The notes below the pieces were generated by a model that did no database searches, was not told the origin of the DNA, and saw only the letters and a program-made list of their open reading frames with translations. From positions 1,327,001 to 1,391,000 of the forward strand of contig NZ_CP113948.1 in assembly GCF_026810365.1 (NCBI RefSeq): a stretch of 64,000 nt of DNA. The letters are read 5' to 3'. Below, one piece after another: positions 20,676 to 29,825 of the stretch; the stretch's first letter is position 1; every line of letters begins with the position of its first letter. The DNA is from Flavobacterium praedii. Its GTDB lineage: Bacteria; Bacteroidota; Bacteroidia; Flavobacteriales; Flavobacteriaceae. The translations under genes were made by a program, and so were the position numbers.

Positions 20676-22046
20676 ATGCTTCAAAATAAAGTTATACTGG
20701 GTAGTGAAGAATGGTGCTCTTTTCCAGAATTAGGAATTCCTACAATTAAAGCTCGTGTAGACTCTGGTGCCAAAACATCTGCTTTGCATGCCATCAATAT
20801 AGCTCCATTTATAAAAAACGATGCCAATTGGGTAAAATTTGACATAAATCCAATACAAAACAACATAAAAACGGTAATTCATTGTGAAGCGCCATTGGTA
20901 GATAAAAGAATCGTAAAAAGTTCAAGCGGATTTAGAGAACATCGGTATGTTATTCAGACGAATCTAGCTATAGGGGATTCTAAATGGCCTATTGAGATGA
21001 CATTGACCAATCGAGATTCGATGGGCTTCAGAATGCTATTAGGACGTGAAGCAATGAGCGGAAGAATATTAGTTGATCCTGAACAAAAATATCTTTTAGG
21101 ACAACCAACCCCTGAAAGCCTTAAAGAATTGTATATTAATTCTGAAAAAGCCAGTTCAGGATTACGAATTGGACTTTTGGCTAGCAATCCTGAACTTTAT
21201 AGCAACAAAAGAATCATGGAAGCTGGAGAAATGCGCGGACATGAAATGCACTTTTTAAACATCAAGGAATGTTATATGAAACTGGATGCCAAAACTCCAG
21301 AAATCCATTATCGTGGTGGAAAAATACTAAATCAATTTGATGCCATAATTCCTAGAATTCGGCCTAGTATCACCTTCTATGGTTGCGCTTTGACCAGGCA
21401 ATTTGAAGCGTTAAAAGTATATTGTTTAAACTCCTCAACTGCTATCACACAATCTAGAGACAAATTATTTTCATTACAACTATTATTAAATCATGGAGTA
21501 GATATCCCAACCACAGGATTCGCCAATTCCCCATTAGATACCGATAATTTAATCAAAATGGTCGGAGGTTCTCCACTTATTGTAAAATTATTAGAAGGTA
21601 CTCAAGGAAAAGGAGTTGTAATGGCCGAAACTAAAAAAGCAGCAGAAAGTGTAATCAATGCTTTCAAAAGTCTAAATGCAAATATTTTGGTTCAAGAATT
21701 CATCAAGGAAGCAAATGGAAAAGATATTCGTTGTTTTGTAATTGATGGCAAAGTAGTCGCTGCGATTCAAAGAGAAGCCATGCCAGGAGAATTTAGAGCT
21801 AATATTCATTTGGGAGGTACTGCGTCAATAATTAAAGTCACACCTGAAGAAAAAAAGATAGCAATTAAAGCAGCTAAAGCTATGGATTTGAAAGTAGCTG
21901 GTGTGGATATCATTCGCTCTGCAAAAGGACCTTTGTTGCTTGAAGTAAATTCTTCTCCAGGTCTAGAAGGAATTGAAGGTGCCACCAATAAAGATATTGC
22001 TGGTGAAATGATAAAAGCAATTGAGAAGAATTTTAAAATTAAGTAG
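20676..22046 (+). CDS. rimK: Retropepsin-like (RimB-type) domain fused to RimK ATP-grasp ligase
   Basis: A 456-residue two-domain cytoplasmic protein. Residues about 5-140 match the ATP-dependent zinc protease/RimB family (PF05618), with the aspartic-protease-like motif [13 protein letters not shown] and [15 protein letters not shown]. Residues about 165-455 form a RimK-type ATP-grasp ligase, which adds glutamate to the C-terminus of ribosomal protein S6 ([48 protein letters not shown]). In other bacteria rimB and rimK are separate, so one polypeptide here may both add and trim glutamates. The role on S6 is inferred from the family. Confidence 0.9.
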   Translation: MLQNKVILGSEEWCSFPELGIPTIKARVDSGAKTSALHAINIAPFIKNDANWVKFDINPIQNNIKTVIHCEAPLVDKRIVKSSSGFREHRYVIQTNLAIGDSKWPIEMTLTNRDSMGFRMLLGREAMSGRILVDPEQKYLLGQPTPESLKELYINSEKASSGLRIGLLASNPELYSNKRIMEAGEMRGHEMHFLNIKECYMKLDAKTPEIHYRGGKILNQFDAIIPRIRPSITFYGCALTRQFEALKVYCLNSSTAITQSRDKLFSLQLLLNHGVDIPTTGFANSPLDTDNLIKMVGGSPLIVKLLEGTQGKGVVMAETKKAAESVINAFKSLNANILVQEFIKEANGKDIRCFVIDGKVVAAIQREAMPGEFRANIHLGGTASIIKVTPEEKKIAIKAAKAMDLKVAGVDIIRSAKGPLLLEVNSSPGLEGIEGATNKDIAGEMIKAIEKNFKIK

Positions 22047-22156
22047 CCTATTATTTTTGAACACTAAAAACAGACGGAAGATCGAAAAAACAATTTAAAA
22101 ACTTAGCGTGCTGTTTAGCTTATTTAATTTGAATTCAAAATCCGAAATCCGAAAAT

Positions 22157-22672
22157 ATGAATCCCTACCTTGATGTAATTATCCGAAGTGCAGCTGTATA
22201 TTTATTCATGGTTATTGCCTTACGTATTTTTGGCAAAAAAGAATTATCGCAATTGAATACGGCTGATGTTATTTTGATTTTATTGATTAGCAATGCGGTA
22301 CAAAATGCAATGGTTGGAAACAACACAACACTTTTGGGTGGTATTTCAGCTGCAACTGTATTATTTACAATTAATTTTACTTTAAAAAAATTAATGTATC
22401 GCTTTAAAAAATTCAGTGATTTTATGCTCGAAAAACCTGAAATTCTCATTCATGATGGCACTTTGGATTTTAAAATCTTAAGCAAACTGAACATCACATC
22501 GGATGAATTGAAAGAAGCAATGCGGGAACATGGAGTTGAATATTTTGCTGATGTAAAATTGGCTATGCTTGAGATTGATGGTAATATTAGCATCATAACT
22601 GGAGATAAAATGCTAAAACAAACCCATTACAAGCGAAGAAAAAATCATAAAAACTTAATTCAAGGAATGTAA
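22157..22672 (+). CDS. DUF421 (YetF-like) membrane protein
   Basis: A 171-residue inner-membrane protein. Three hydrophobic segments (about 8-25, 38-55, 60-76) are followed by a soluble domain with LEKPEILIHDGTLDFKIL and ELKEAMREHGVEYFADVKLA, typical of DUF421/YetF proteins. The function of the family is not established. It is shorter than many members (about 220 residues) because the C-terminal tail is brief. It lies 110 bp after the rimK fusion gene and could be cotranscribed with it. Confidence 0.88.
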   Translation: MNPYLDVIIRSAAVYLFMVIALRIFGKKELSQLNTADVILILLISNAVQNAMVGNNTTLLGGISAATVLFTINFTLKKLMYRFKKFSDFMLEKPEILIHDGTLDFKILSKLNITSDELKEAMREHGVEYFADVKLAMLEIDGNISIITGDKMLKQTHYKRRKNHKNLIQGM

Positions 22673-22790
22673 AAGCTTTTAAATTCCTAATAACTTTTCT
22701 TTCCATTGTTTTCTATCACTATCCATTAAAGATTTGATCCAGCTGTTGTTTTTTTTGAGAAAGTTGAATAAATCACTAAATTTCTAAATT

Positions 22791-22889
22791 AGCCCCGATA
22801 GTAGTGGCATCTCCCGATTTAGAAAAACAAGGCTTTTTTGCCGTAGTTTTTGTTAATTGGGAATATAACGGATAGCGGGACTTCAGGTC
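22791..22889. repeat. Dispersed hairpin repeat, copy 1
   Basis: The core 22811-22864 closely matches a second copy at 37493-37546. Both read CTCCCGATTTA, then an A-rich stem arm, GCCGTAGTTTTT, and an AATnGGGAATA end, so the core folds into a hairpin of CCCGATT with AATnGGG and AAAAAC with GTTTTT. This copy is bordered by AGCCCCGATAGTAGTGG and ACGGATAGCGGGACTTC, a border pattern I recall from repeats common in Flavobacterium genomes. The rest of the gap 22673-23004 shows no coding frame. Confidence 0.7.
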
Positions 22890-23004
22890 TTCCTTACGCA
22901 ATGCTGTGCTCCTAAAAATACTATTTCAAATTCTGATTCTATGTTAGACTTCATGACGAATTCAAAAGCTGAATCTGGGTTTTAAAAACTTTTCTTTTGC
23001 ATGT

Positions 23005-23040
23005 AAAAAAAAACCATTCTATTACGAATGGTTTTTTTTT
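23005..23040. terminator. Bidirectional terminator
   Basis: A perfect stem (23005-23019 with 23026-23040) with core ACCATTC/GAATGGT, long flanking A and T runs and a six-base loop. It sits 23 bp after the Pit transporter stop on the minus strand and could also end transcription coming from the DUF421 side. Confidence 0.88.
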
Positions 23041-23063
23041 ATAAATTTTGATAGTAAAAAATA

Positions 23064-24398
23064 TTACAAGAAAATACTAAGAAAGTAGTAGCACAAAGCA
23101 GCCAATAAAGCTGAAATTGGTATTGTTAAAACCCAAGCCCAAATTAAACTAACTGTTACACCCCAACGAACAGCTGAGATTCTTTTAGTCAAACCTACAC
23201 CAATAATAGATCCGGTGATTGTATGCGTTGTACTTACCGGTACTTTGAAGTGTTCTGTGATATATAAAGTTAATGCTCCGGCAGTTTCTGCCGCAACACC
23301 TTCAAAAGAAGTCACTTTGGTTATTTTTGACCCCATTGTTTTTACAATTTTCCAACCACCACTAAGTGTTCCTACTGCTATTGCCGTATAACAAGCTAAT
23401 GGTATCCAATCTGGCATTACACCTTTGATACCTTTATCGTCGTTAGCAAGGGTTACTTGTAACCAATCCGGTAGACTTTCTATTGCAACTCCACTTGTTT
23501 GAATATAAACAGCAACTGCAGCTGCAATAATACCCATAACTTTTTGAGAATCATTACCTCCATGTCCCAAACTAAAAGCAGCAGAAGAGACCAATTGCAT
23601 TTTCTTTAACCAAGCATTAGCTTGGTGCAAATTAAGACTACTGAATATCAAACAAAACAAACTTACTGTTAGTATGATAAAAGCAACCAAAAACCATTTT
23701 ATGTTATGTGATTCAAAAACAACACTCCAGAAATGTGAAACAAAACGAGGTTTTTCAATATCTGCAAAGCTCACCATTTGACCTTGAACAAACCAAATAG
23801 TTAAAACCATTAAGGCCACCGTAAAAATCTTTGGAAAAATACTTTTTCGAGAAGCATTTAGCAACCAAATTGAAATTAAATATGACATCAATGCACCTAA
23901 TAAAGGAGCCAATACAATGAAGGCAATAATAATAAGCACTCCTGATGGCATTCCACCATCTTTTCCTGCCTTATACCAGCTTACAATATTGTACCAATGA
24001 TGAACATTTCCATCTATAGTGTAATCAGAAAATCCATGTACAGCAAAGGCATGAGCCAATGCAGCACCAGCAAAACCACCAATTAAAGTATGGGATGAAC
24101 TTGAAGGAATTCCTTGCCACCAGGTAATTAAGTTCCAAATAATAGCCGCAACTACACCAGCTAGAATAACGACAAGGTTAATCTCACTTGCTTCGGCTGT
24201 TTTTGCAACCGTATTTGCCACTCCCAAACCAAATACCCAATAGGCCAAAAAGTTAAAAAAAGCGGCCCAAAGTACTGCTTGAAAAGGAGATAACACCTTT
24301 GTCGCTACTACTGTAGCAATTGCATTAGCAGCATCATGAAAACCATTAATATAATCAAAAATTAATGCTAGTACTATAATAATTATGAGTAAAGTCAT
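23064..24398 (-). CDS. Pit-family inorganic phosphate permease
   Basis: A 444-residue inner-membrane transporter of the PiT/PHO-4 family, which moves metal-phosphate with a cation gradient. The two family signatures are visible: GFHDAANAIATVVATKVL near 19-36 and GHGGNDSQKVMGI near 277-289. About ten hydrophobic helices are spread through the chain. It is downstream of, and probably cotranscribed with, the DUF47 protein, 28 bp away. Such pairs are common, with the DUF47 protein modulating the transporter. Confidence 0.95.
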   Translation of the reverse strand: MTLLIIIIVLALIFDYINGFHDAANAIATVVATKVLSPFQAVLWAAFFNFLAYWVFGLGVANTVAKTAEASEINLVVILAGVVAAIIWNLITWWQGIPSSSSHTLIGGFAGAALAHAFAVHGFSDYTIDGNVHHWYNIVSWYKAGKDGGMPSGVLIIIAFIVLAPLLGALMSYLISIWLLNASRKSIFPKIFTVALMVLTIWFVQGQMVSFADIEKPRFVSHFWSVVFESHNIKWFLVAFIILTVSLFCLIFSSLNLHQANAWLKKMQLVSSAAFSLGHGGNDSQKVMGIIAAAVAVYIQTSGVAIESLPDWLQVTLANDDKGIKGVMPDWIPLACYTAIAVGTLSGGWKIVKTMGSKITKVTSFEGVAAETAGALTLYITEHFKVPVSTTHTITGSIIGVGLTKRISAVRWGVTVSLIWAWVLTIPISALLAALCYYFLSIFL

Positions 24399-24426
24399 AT
24401 CTATATCTTAGATTGATCGAATTAAA

Positions 24427-25071
24427 TTAAGAATGTTTTACTGTAATGGATTCCAAAACGCTAGCAACACTCTTACATTTATCAGTTGCTGATTCTAAAA
24501 CTGACAACACTTCTTTGTATTTAATGATATTTTTGGCATCGGTTTCGTTTTCAAAAATCTCAAAAACGGCTTTATTGTAAACCATATCCGATTTATTCTC
24601 CAATTTATTGATTTTAGCACAAGCATTGGTGATGGTTTTCATGTTTTCTAAGTTTTTCAACTCTTTAACAGCAACATCAATGTTTTGACAGGCTTCTAAA
24701 TTGATTTCGGTCATTTTACGAATGGACTTTGTAATTTTATCCACTTGATATAAACGCATTCTAGAAGCAGCACCATGAAGATAATCAGCTACATAATCAA
24801 TTGAAGTAATCAAAGAGTGAATATCTTCTCTATCAAAAGGAGTAATAAAATTTCTACTCAATTCCAAATTGGTTTGACGAGTAATATCCTCTCCTTTTTG
24901 TTCTAATTCATCTATTTTTACAAAAAGAGCTTCTCTTTCTTTCAAAGGAAGATTCACAGCTTCGTGTAAAATTGAAGCCAATTCGATTAAATTACTAGAC
25001 GCTTCTTCAAAAAGAGGAAAGAATTTTTTGTCCTTTGGGACTAAAAATTGAAAAATACTATTTAATGACAT
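24427..25071 (-). CDS. DUF47 (PhoU-like) Pit accessory protein
   Basis: A 214-residue all-helical cytoplasmic protein of the DUF47 family, related to PhoU. It contains DELEQKGEDITRQTNLELSR near 48-67 and acidic metal-binding patterns such as NKLENKSDMVYNKAVFEIF. It lies directly upstream of the Pit permease in one operon. Proteins in this position regulate phosphate transport; the mechanism is inferred from family. The N-terminus MSLNSIFQFLVPKDKKFF fits homologues. Confidence 0.93.
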   Translation of the reverse strand: MSLNSIFQFLVPKDKKFFPLFEEASSNLIELASILHEAVNLPLKEREALFVKIDELEQKGEDITRQTNLELSRNFITPFDREDIHSLITSIDYVADYLHGAASRMRLYQVDKITKSIRKMTEINLEACQNIDVAVKELKNLENMKTITNACAKINKLENKSDMVYNKAVFEIFENETDAKNIIKYKEVLSVLESATDKCKSVASVLESITVKHS

Positions 25072-25120
25072 TTGTTTATTTTTTAGTAGTGCAAAATTAA
25101 TTCATTATTTAAAGCCAATG

Positions 25121-26635
25121 TTAAGCTAATGTTAACAAATCTTCTTCTATTTGAAAACTATTTAAAAACGAAACAGTTTTCTCAATATCGTAATGCAATA
25201 TTCTATCCTCATTTACCAAAGGAACTTCTTCCCTGTAGGATTTTAAAAACATTTCGATAAAGTCACTAGAATGCAAAGGTCTACGATATTCAATTGCCTG
25301 TGAAGCATTCATTAATTCTATAGCCAAAATGCGTTCCAAATTATCCATTACTCGCAAACATTTTGTAGCACCATTTGCCCCCATGCTCACATGATCTTCC
25401 TGTCCATTACTAGAAACAATACTATCTACACTTGATGGAGTCGCCAACTGTTTATTTTGACTTGCGATACTTGCAGCAGTATATTGCGGAATCATAAATC
25501 CAGAATTCAAACCAGGATTATCAACTAAAAATGCAGGAAGATTTCGCAATCCTGAAATCAATTGATACGTTCTACGTTCCGAAATACTACCTAGTTCAGC
25601 CAAGGCGATAGCCATAAAATCCAATGCTAAAGCCAGCGGTTGTCCATGGAAATTGCCTCCTGAAATAATCTGGTCGCTTTCGATAAAAATATTAGGATTA
25701 TCGGTTACCGAATTAATTTCAGTTTTGAACACTTTTTTCACATAATCAAAAGCGTCTTTTGAAGCGCCATGCACTTGTGGAATACATCGGAAAGAATAGG
25801 GATCTTGAACATGATTTTTTTGTTGTTCTATTATTTCACTTCCATCCAAAAATTCTTTCACCCTTTTGGCTGTTGCGATTTGACCATTATGTGGTCTTAT
25901 ATAATGTATTAGCTCATTGAAAGGCTCAATTCTACCATCAAAACCTTCTAAGGAAATTGTTCCGATTAAATCGGCTAAATAAGAAAACTTATTGGCTTTC
26001 ATCAAAATATGCGCACCATAAGCACTCATAAATTGAGTTCCATTAAGTAATGCCAAACCTTCTTTAGATTTTAAAACGATTGGCTCCCATCCAAAATGCT
26101 TTAACACAACACTCGAATGCACTTTTTTACCTTCGAACCAAACTTCTCCCTCTCCTAATAAAGGCAATGACAAATGTGCCAAAGGAGCTAAATCCCCAGA
26201 AGCTCCCAAGGATCCTTGGGTGTATATTATAGGAAGGATGTCATTATTATAGAAATCAATCAATCGTTGAGCCGTTTCTAACTGAATTCCTGAATGCCCA
26301 TAACTTAACGATTGAATTTTAAGCAACAACATTAGTTTAACAATATCATTTGGAACTTCATCCCCAGTTCCACACGAATGAGACTTTACAAGATTTTCTT
26401 GAAGCTTAGAAAGATTTTCATTTGAAATTTTCACATTACAAAGAGACCCAAAACCGGTATTAATTCCGTAAATAGGATCTAAATTGGAAGCCATTTTAGC
26501 ATCTAAATACTTTCTACACTTTAGAATATTTGTTTTAGCTTCTTCAGAAAGTGATATTGATTTATGATGCGAAATAATCTCTTGTAAACTTTCGAAAGAA
26601 AGTAGGCTTGTACTTATATAATGTATATTATCCAT
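25121..26635 (-). CDS. hutH: Histidine ammonia-lyase
   Basis: Converts L-histidine to urocanate and ammonia, 504 residues from the chosen ATG at 26635. The frame is open 17 codons further, but MDNIHYISTSLLSFESL suits the family. The Ala-Ser-Gly triplet that cyclises to the MIO cofactor is A145-S146-G147 in GSLGASGDLAPLAHL. The active-site phrases YGINTGFG near 57 and GNFHGQP near 320 are present. No hutU, hutI or hutG gene is adjacent; the neighbours are a phosphate transporter and the thr operon. The downstream DUF47 start is 49 bp away, so some readthrough is possible. Confidence 0.94.
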   Translation of the reverse strand: MDNIHYISTSLLSFESLQEIISHHKSISLSEEAKTNILKCRKYLDAKMASNLDPIYGINTGFGSLCNVKISNENLSKLQENLVKSHSCGTGDEVPNDIVKLMLLLKIQSLSYGHSGIQLETAQRLIDFYNNDILPIIYTQGSLGASGDLAPLAHLSLPLLGEGEVWFEGKKVHSSVVLKHFGWEPIVLKSKEGLALLNGTQFMSAYGAHILMKANKFSYLADLIGTISLEGFDGRIEPFNELIHYIRPHNGQIATAKRVKEFLDGSEIIEQQKNHVQDPYSFRCIPQVHGASKDAFDYVKKVFKTEINSVTDNPNIFIESDQIISGGNFHGQPLALALDFMAIALAELGSISERRTYQLISGLRNLPAFLVDNPGLNSGFMIPQYTAASIASQNKQLATPSSVDSIVSSNGQEDHVSMGANGATKCLRVMDNLERILAIELMNASQAIEYRRPLHSSDFIEMFLKSYREEVPLVNEDRILHYDIEKTVSFLNSFQIEEDLLTLA

Positions 26636-26970
26636 TTCATTTGATTTTAAGTGTTCAAAATTCAACAAATCAATATTAAAAAGCAATTATTTTTGAGGAT
26701 AATTAAAAATATGATTTAAACCTATTTCAACTTTATTAAATTAGCCCCAATATATCTTATATAAAAACATATAAATCGAACAAAGTTTACAATTATTGTT
26801 TTAAAATTAATACCCGCATTTTTTGATTAATAATCAACATAAACCCCGATGAAAATCAATTTTAAAACAAAGATAATCTCAATAAAAGCAGAAATAAATT
26901 ATGCAATATTAAATTTTATCCCATATTAAAATCAAATATTAAACTATTCGTAAAAACACTCCCAAAAGCT

Positions 26971-26999
26971 TTGTTTTTTTATAAAAAACAGTACTTTTG
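26971..26999 (+). promoter_or_regulatory. Promoter of the thr leader and thrABC operon
   Basis: TTG at 26971-26973, 18 bases, then TACTTTTG at 26992-26999: an exact Bacteroidota consensus. The predicted start near 27005 leaves only a few bases before the leader ATG at 27011, so the leader peptide would be translated almost from the 5' end of the mRNA. Upstream, 26687-26970 is AT-rich and shows nothing else. Confidence 0.8.
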
Positions 27000-27010
27000 G
27001 AAAATCAAAA

Positions 27011-27109
27011 ATGAAAAATTTTAACAGTACATATCATCCTTCGATAACAACTCAAACTAGAGTTGAACTTGCTGTTACAACTACATCTACTACAACTACT
27101 ACCCCTTAG
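27011..27109 (+). CDS. thrL: Threonine-rich leader peptide of the thr operon
   Basis: A 32-codon open frame from ATG to TAG, too short for ordinary gene calling. It encodes MKNFNSTYHPSITTQTR, then VELAV, then a run TTTSTTTTTP: 12 Thr in 32 residues, 8 of them in the last 10 before the stop, and one Ile. It starts about 6 bases after the predicted transcription start and ends 180 bp before thrA. Thr-rich and Ile-containing leader peptides control thr operons by attenuation in enterobacteria. The same logic here is inferred from position and composition: ribosome stalling at Thr codons when threonyl-tRNA is low. Confidence 0.85.
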   Translation: MKNFNSTYHPSITTQTRVELAVTTTSTTTTTP

Positions 27110-27207
27110 GGGTATACATTTTACATATAATCCTATTAACTGTACTTTTCTTTAAAAGAAAGAAAGTGTTGGGTGTATAAAAGACATTTGCATTTAAAAA
27201 AAACACT
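27101..27207 (+). promoter_or_regulatory. Candidate attenuator region of the thr operon
   Basis: Three pairings can be seen after or over the end of the leader frame. ACCCC-TTA-GGGGT (27101-27113) straddles the leader stop codon. ACTTTTCTTT with AAAGAAAGAAAGT (27144-27167) forms an imperfect hairpin. AGTGTT (27165-27170) can pair with AACACT (27202-27207) and excludes part of the second. A classical hairpin followed by a U-run is not evident, so the exact mechanism is open. Confidence 0.5.
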
Positions 27208-27289
27208 ATAAAATCGTTAGACTTTGACAAGAATGTTTATCAAATAAAATAACGAAAATAAATTACAATAAAACAAATACAAACTTATC

Positions 27290-29737
27290 ATGAGAGTATT
27301 AAAATTTGGCGGAACTTCGGTAGCCAATGCGGAAAACATAAAATTAGTTTTAGACATCGTAATAAACAAAGCCCAAGAAGAAAAACTTGTAGTAGTCGTA
27401 TCCGCTTTAAGCAAAGTGACCGATTTACTGCAATTAGCAGCTTCGAAAGCAGCGGCTAATGATGAAAGCTTTAAAGACATTGTTACCGAAATTGAGAAAA
27501 AACATTTAGAAGCCCTTAAACAACTGATTCCAGTTAGTGAACAAAGTGGTTTATTAAGCCACATTAAAAGAATCATCAATCACTTGGAAACATTACTTGA
27601 TGGATGTTTTCTTTTGGGTGAATTATCCCCAAGAACTTTGGATACTATTTTAAGTTTTGGAGAATTACTATCATCTTATATCATTGCCGAAGCTTTAAAA
27701 CAAAAGCTAAAAAATAGCGGATATAAAGACAGTCGAGAATTGATTAAAACCAATAATCAATTTGGGAAAGCAGCCGTAAACTTTGAGGTTTCAAACCAAT
27801 TAATTGCAGCTTTTTTTGCATCCAATGACAATCAAGTCGTAGTGATGCCTGGTTTTATTGCCACTTCTGAAGATGGAATTAACACTACTTTAGGTCGTGG
27901 TGGGTCTGATTATACTGCAGCAATTATTGCAGGTGCTCTAAATGCAAGTGATTTGGAAATTTGGACTGATGTAAACGGAATGTTTACAGCCAATCCAAAA
28001 ATTGTAAAACAAGCACAACCAATCGCTACAATTTCGTATCAAGAAGCCATGGAATTGTCTCATTTTGGTGCCAAAGTATTGTATCCACCAACAATTCAAC
28101 CTGTTTTAAGAAAAAACATTCCCATTTTAATCAAGAATACTTTCGAACCGCAAGCCGAAGGAACTCTAATTTCAAATGCCGTTTCAGCACAAACAAATCC
28201 TGTAAAAGGGATTAGCCATATTGACAACATTACTTTGATTACTCTGGAAGGTTCTGGAATGATTGGGGTTGCAGGTTCTTCTAAACGTTTATTTGAAGTT
28301 TTATCGAATGAAAGCATTAACGTGATTTTTATCACTCAAGCATCATCGGAACATTCAATATGTATTGGTATATTAAATTCAGATGCCGATACTGCCGAAA
28401 ACGCCATCAACAAAGCGTTTCAAATAGAAATTGCCCAAAACAAAATTGATCCTTGTATTGTAGAACAAAACCTTTGCATTATTGCTTTGGTAGGTGAAAA
28501 CATGAAAAACCACCAAGGTTTGAGCGGAAGAATGTTTAGTACTTTAGGAAAAAATAACGTTAACATTCGTGCGATAGCTCAAGGTGCTTCCGAAAGAAAC
28601 ATCTCGGTTGTCATCAATGAAAGAGACGTTAAAAAAGCATTAAACACTTTACACGAAAACTTTTTTGAAGAGAACACCAAACAATTAAACTTGTTTGTAA
28701 TGGGTGTTGGAAATGTAGGAGAGAAATTCATCGAGCAAATTAACCAGCAAAAGAAATTCCTAAAAGAAAATTTAAAAATAAACCTTAGAGTTATTGCAGT
28801 TTCTAATTCTAGAAAAATGTATTTTGACGAAGATGGCATTCCATTAAAAGAATGGCAATCGCTTCTTGAAAAAGGAGAAACTGCCAACAAAGAACAATTT
28901 ATCACTAATGTAAAAGCACTCAATTTACGCAACAGTATTTTTGTGGATATTACTGCCAATGAAGAAGTATCTAAAACTTACGAGCAGTATCTAAAACAAA
29001 ATGTAGCCGTGGTAACTTGCAACAAAATTGCCTGTTCATCTGCGTATGACAATTACAAAAACTTAAAAAGTTTATCCCGTCAATTCAATGCACCATTCTT
29101 GTTTGAAACCAATGTTGGAGCTGGATTACCTATTATTGATACCGTAAAAAACCTGATTGCATCTGGAGATAAAGTACATAAAATTCAAGCCGTTTTGTCA
29201 GGTAGTTTGAACTTTATTTTCAATAATTTTGATAAAAATAATACTTTTCATGACGTAGTCAAAGAAGCTGGAGTTCAAGGGTTTACAGAGCCAGACCCAA
29301 AAATAGATTTAAGCGGAATTGACGTAGCCAGAAAGATCCTTATTTTGATTCGTGAAAGCGGTTACCAAATGGAAATTGACGCTATCGAAAATAAATCATT
29401 TCTTCCGGCAGCATGTATGGAAACTACCAATAACGATGCTTTTTTTGCTTCCTTAAAAGAGCATGCTAAACACTTTGAATCCATTTTGGCTGAAGCCAAA
29501 CAAAAAGACAGCCGATTAAAATTTGTAGCTCAATTTGAAAATGGAAAAGCAAGCGTTGGTTTGCAATTCATTCCAAAAGACCATCCGTTTTACAACTTGG
29601 AAGGAAAAGACAATATTGTTTTATTCTACACCGATCGTTATGTAGATCAACCGTTATTGATAAAAGGTGCAGGTGCTGGAGCTGCTGTTACCGCTTCGGG
29701 AATTTTTGCTGATGTGATTAGAATAGGAAATAACTAG
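27290..29737 (+). CDS. thrA: Bifunctional aspartokinase I/homoserine dehydrogenase I
   Basis: An 815-residue fusion enzyme that phosphorylates aspartate and reduces aspartate semialdehyde to homoserine, the first and third steps toward threonine. The kinase domain covers about 1-290 (KFGGTSVANAENI at the start, GRGGSDYTAAIIAGAL near 204). ACT-type regulatory domains follow (about 305-455, with SGRMFSTLGKNNVNIRAIAQ). The homoserine dehydrogenase part begins near 462 (NLFVMGVGNVGEKFIEQI) and includes the catalytic stretch GFTEPDPKIDLSGIDVARK. It heads the thrABC operon and is predicted to be controlled by the leader upstream. Its length is normal. Confidence 0.97.
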   Translation: MRVLKFGGTSVANAENIKLVLDIVINKAQEEKLVVVVSALSKVTDLLQLAASKAAANDESFKDIVTEIEKKHLEALKQLIPVSEQSGLLSHIKRIINHLETLLDGCFLLGELSPRTLDTILSFGELLSSYIIAEALKQKLKNSGYKDSRELIKTNNQFGKAAVNFEVSNQLIAAFFASNDNQVVVMPGFIATSEDGINTTLGRGGSDYTAAIIAGALNASDLEIWTDVNGMFTANPKIVKQAQPIATISYQEAMELSHFGAKVLYPPTIQPVLRKNIPILIKNTFEPQAEGTLISNAVSAQTNPVKGISHIDNITLITLEGSGMIGVAGSSKRLFEVLSNESINVIFITQASSEHSICIGILNSDADTAENAINKAFQIEIAQNKIDPCIVEQNLCIIALVGENMKNHQGLSGRMFSTLGKNNVNIRAIAQGASERNISVVINERDVKKALNTLHENFFEENTKQLNLFVMGVGNVGEKFIEQINQQKKFLKENLKINLRVIAVSNSRKMYFDEDGIPLKEWQSLLEKGETANKEQFITNVKALNLRNSIFVDITANEEVSKTYEQYLKQNVAVVTCNKIACSSAYDNYKNLKSLSRQFNAPFLFETNVGAGLPIIDTVKNLIASGDKVHKIQAVLSGSLNFIFNNFDKNNTFHDVVKEAGVQGFTEPDPKIDLSGIDVARKILILIRESGYQMEIDAIENKSFLPAACMETTNNDAFFASLKEHAKHFESILAEAKQKDSRLKFVAQFENGKASVGLQFIPKDHPFYNLEGKDNIVLFYTDRYVDQPLLIKGAGAGAAVTASGIFADVIRIGNN

Positions 29738-29740
29738 TGT

Positions 29741-29825
29741 TCAGTGATCAGTTAATTAGTAATCAGTTAAAAACTGACTAGAAAAACTTTATGTCTTTGT
29801 GCCTTTGTGGCAAAAACTAAAAAAA
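29741..29825 (+). repeat. Repeat-like thrA-thrB spacer
   Basis: An 85-bp spacer with iterated CAGTGATCAGTTAATTAGT-type words, a small hairpin TCAGTT-AAA-AACTGA (29763-29777), and the phrase CTTTGTGCCTTTGTGGCAAA. I recall the last phrase from many Flavobacterium intergenic gaps, but I cannot verify that here. It resembles the spacer between thrB and thrC in style. Confidence 0.45.

Noticed and set aside
25121..26635. A histidine-utilisation operon around hutH
   Set aside because: No hutU, hutI or hutG gene is adjacent; only hutH is here.
26636..26686. An in-frame extension of hutH by 17 codons
   Set aside because: Not similar to the family start; the ATG at 26635 gives the expected N-terminus.
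27011..27289. T-box or metabolite riboswitch before thrA
   Set aside because: No T-box sequence or known riboswitch core is seen; the Thr-rich short frame explains the region better.
28579..28959. 126-codon open frame antisense to thrA
   Set aside because: A shadow frame with no coding support.
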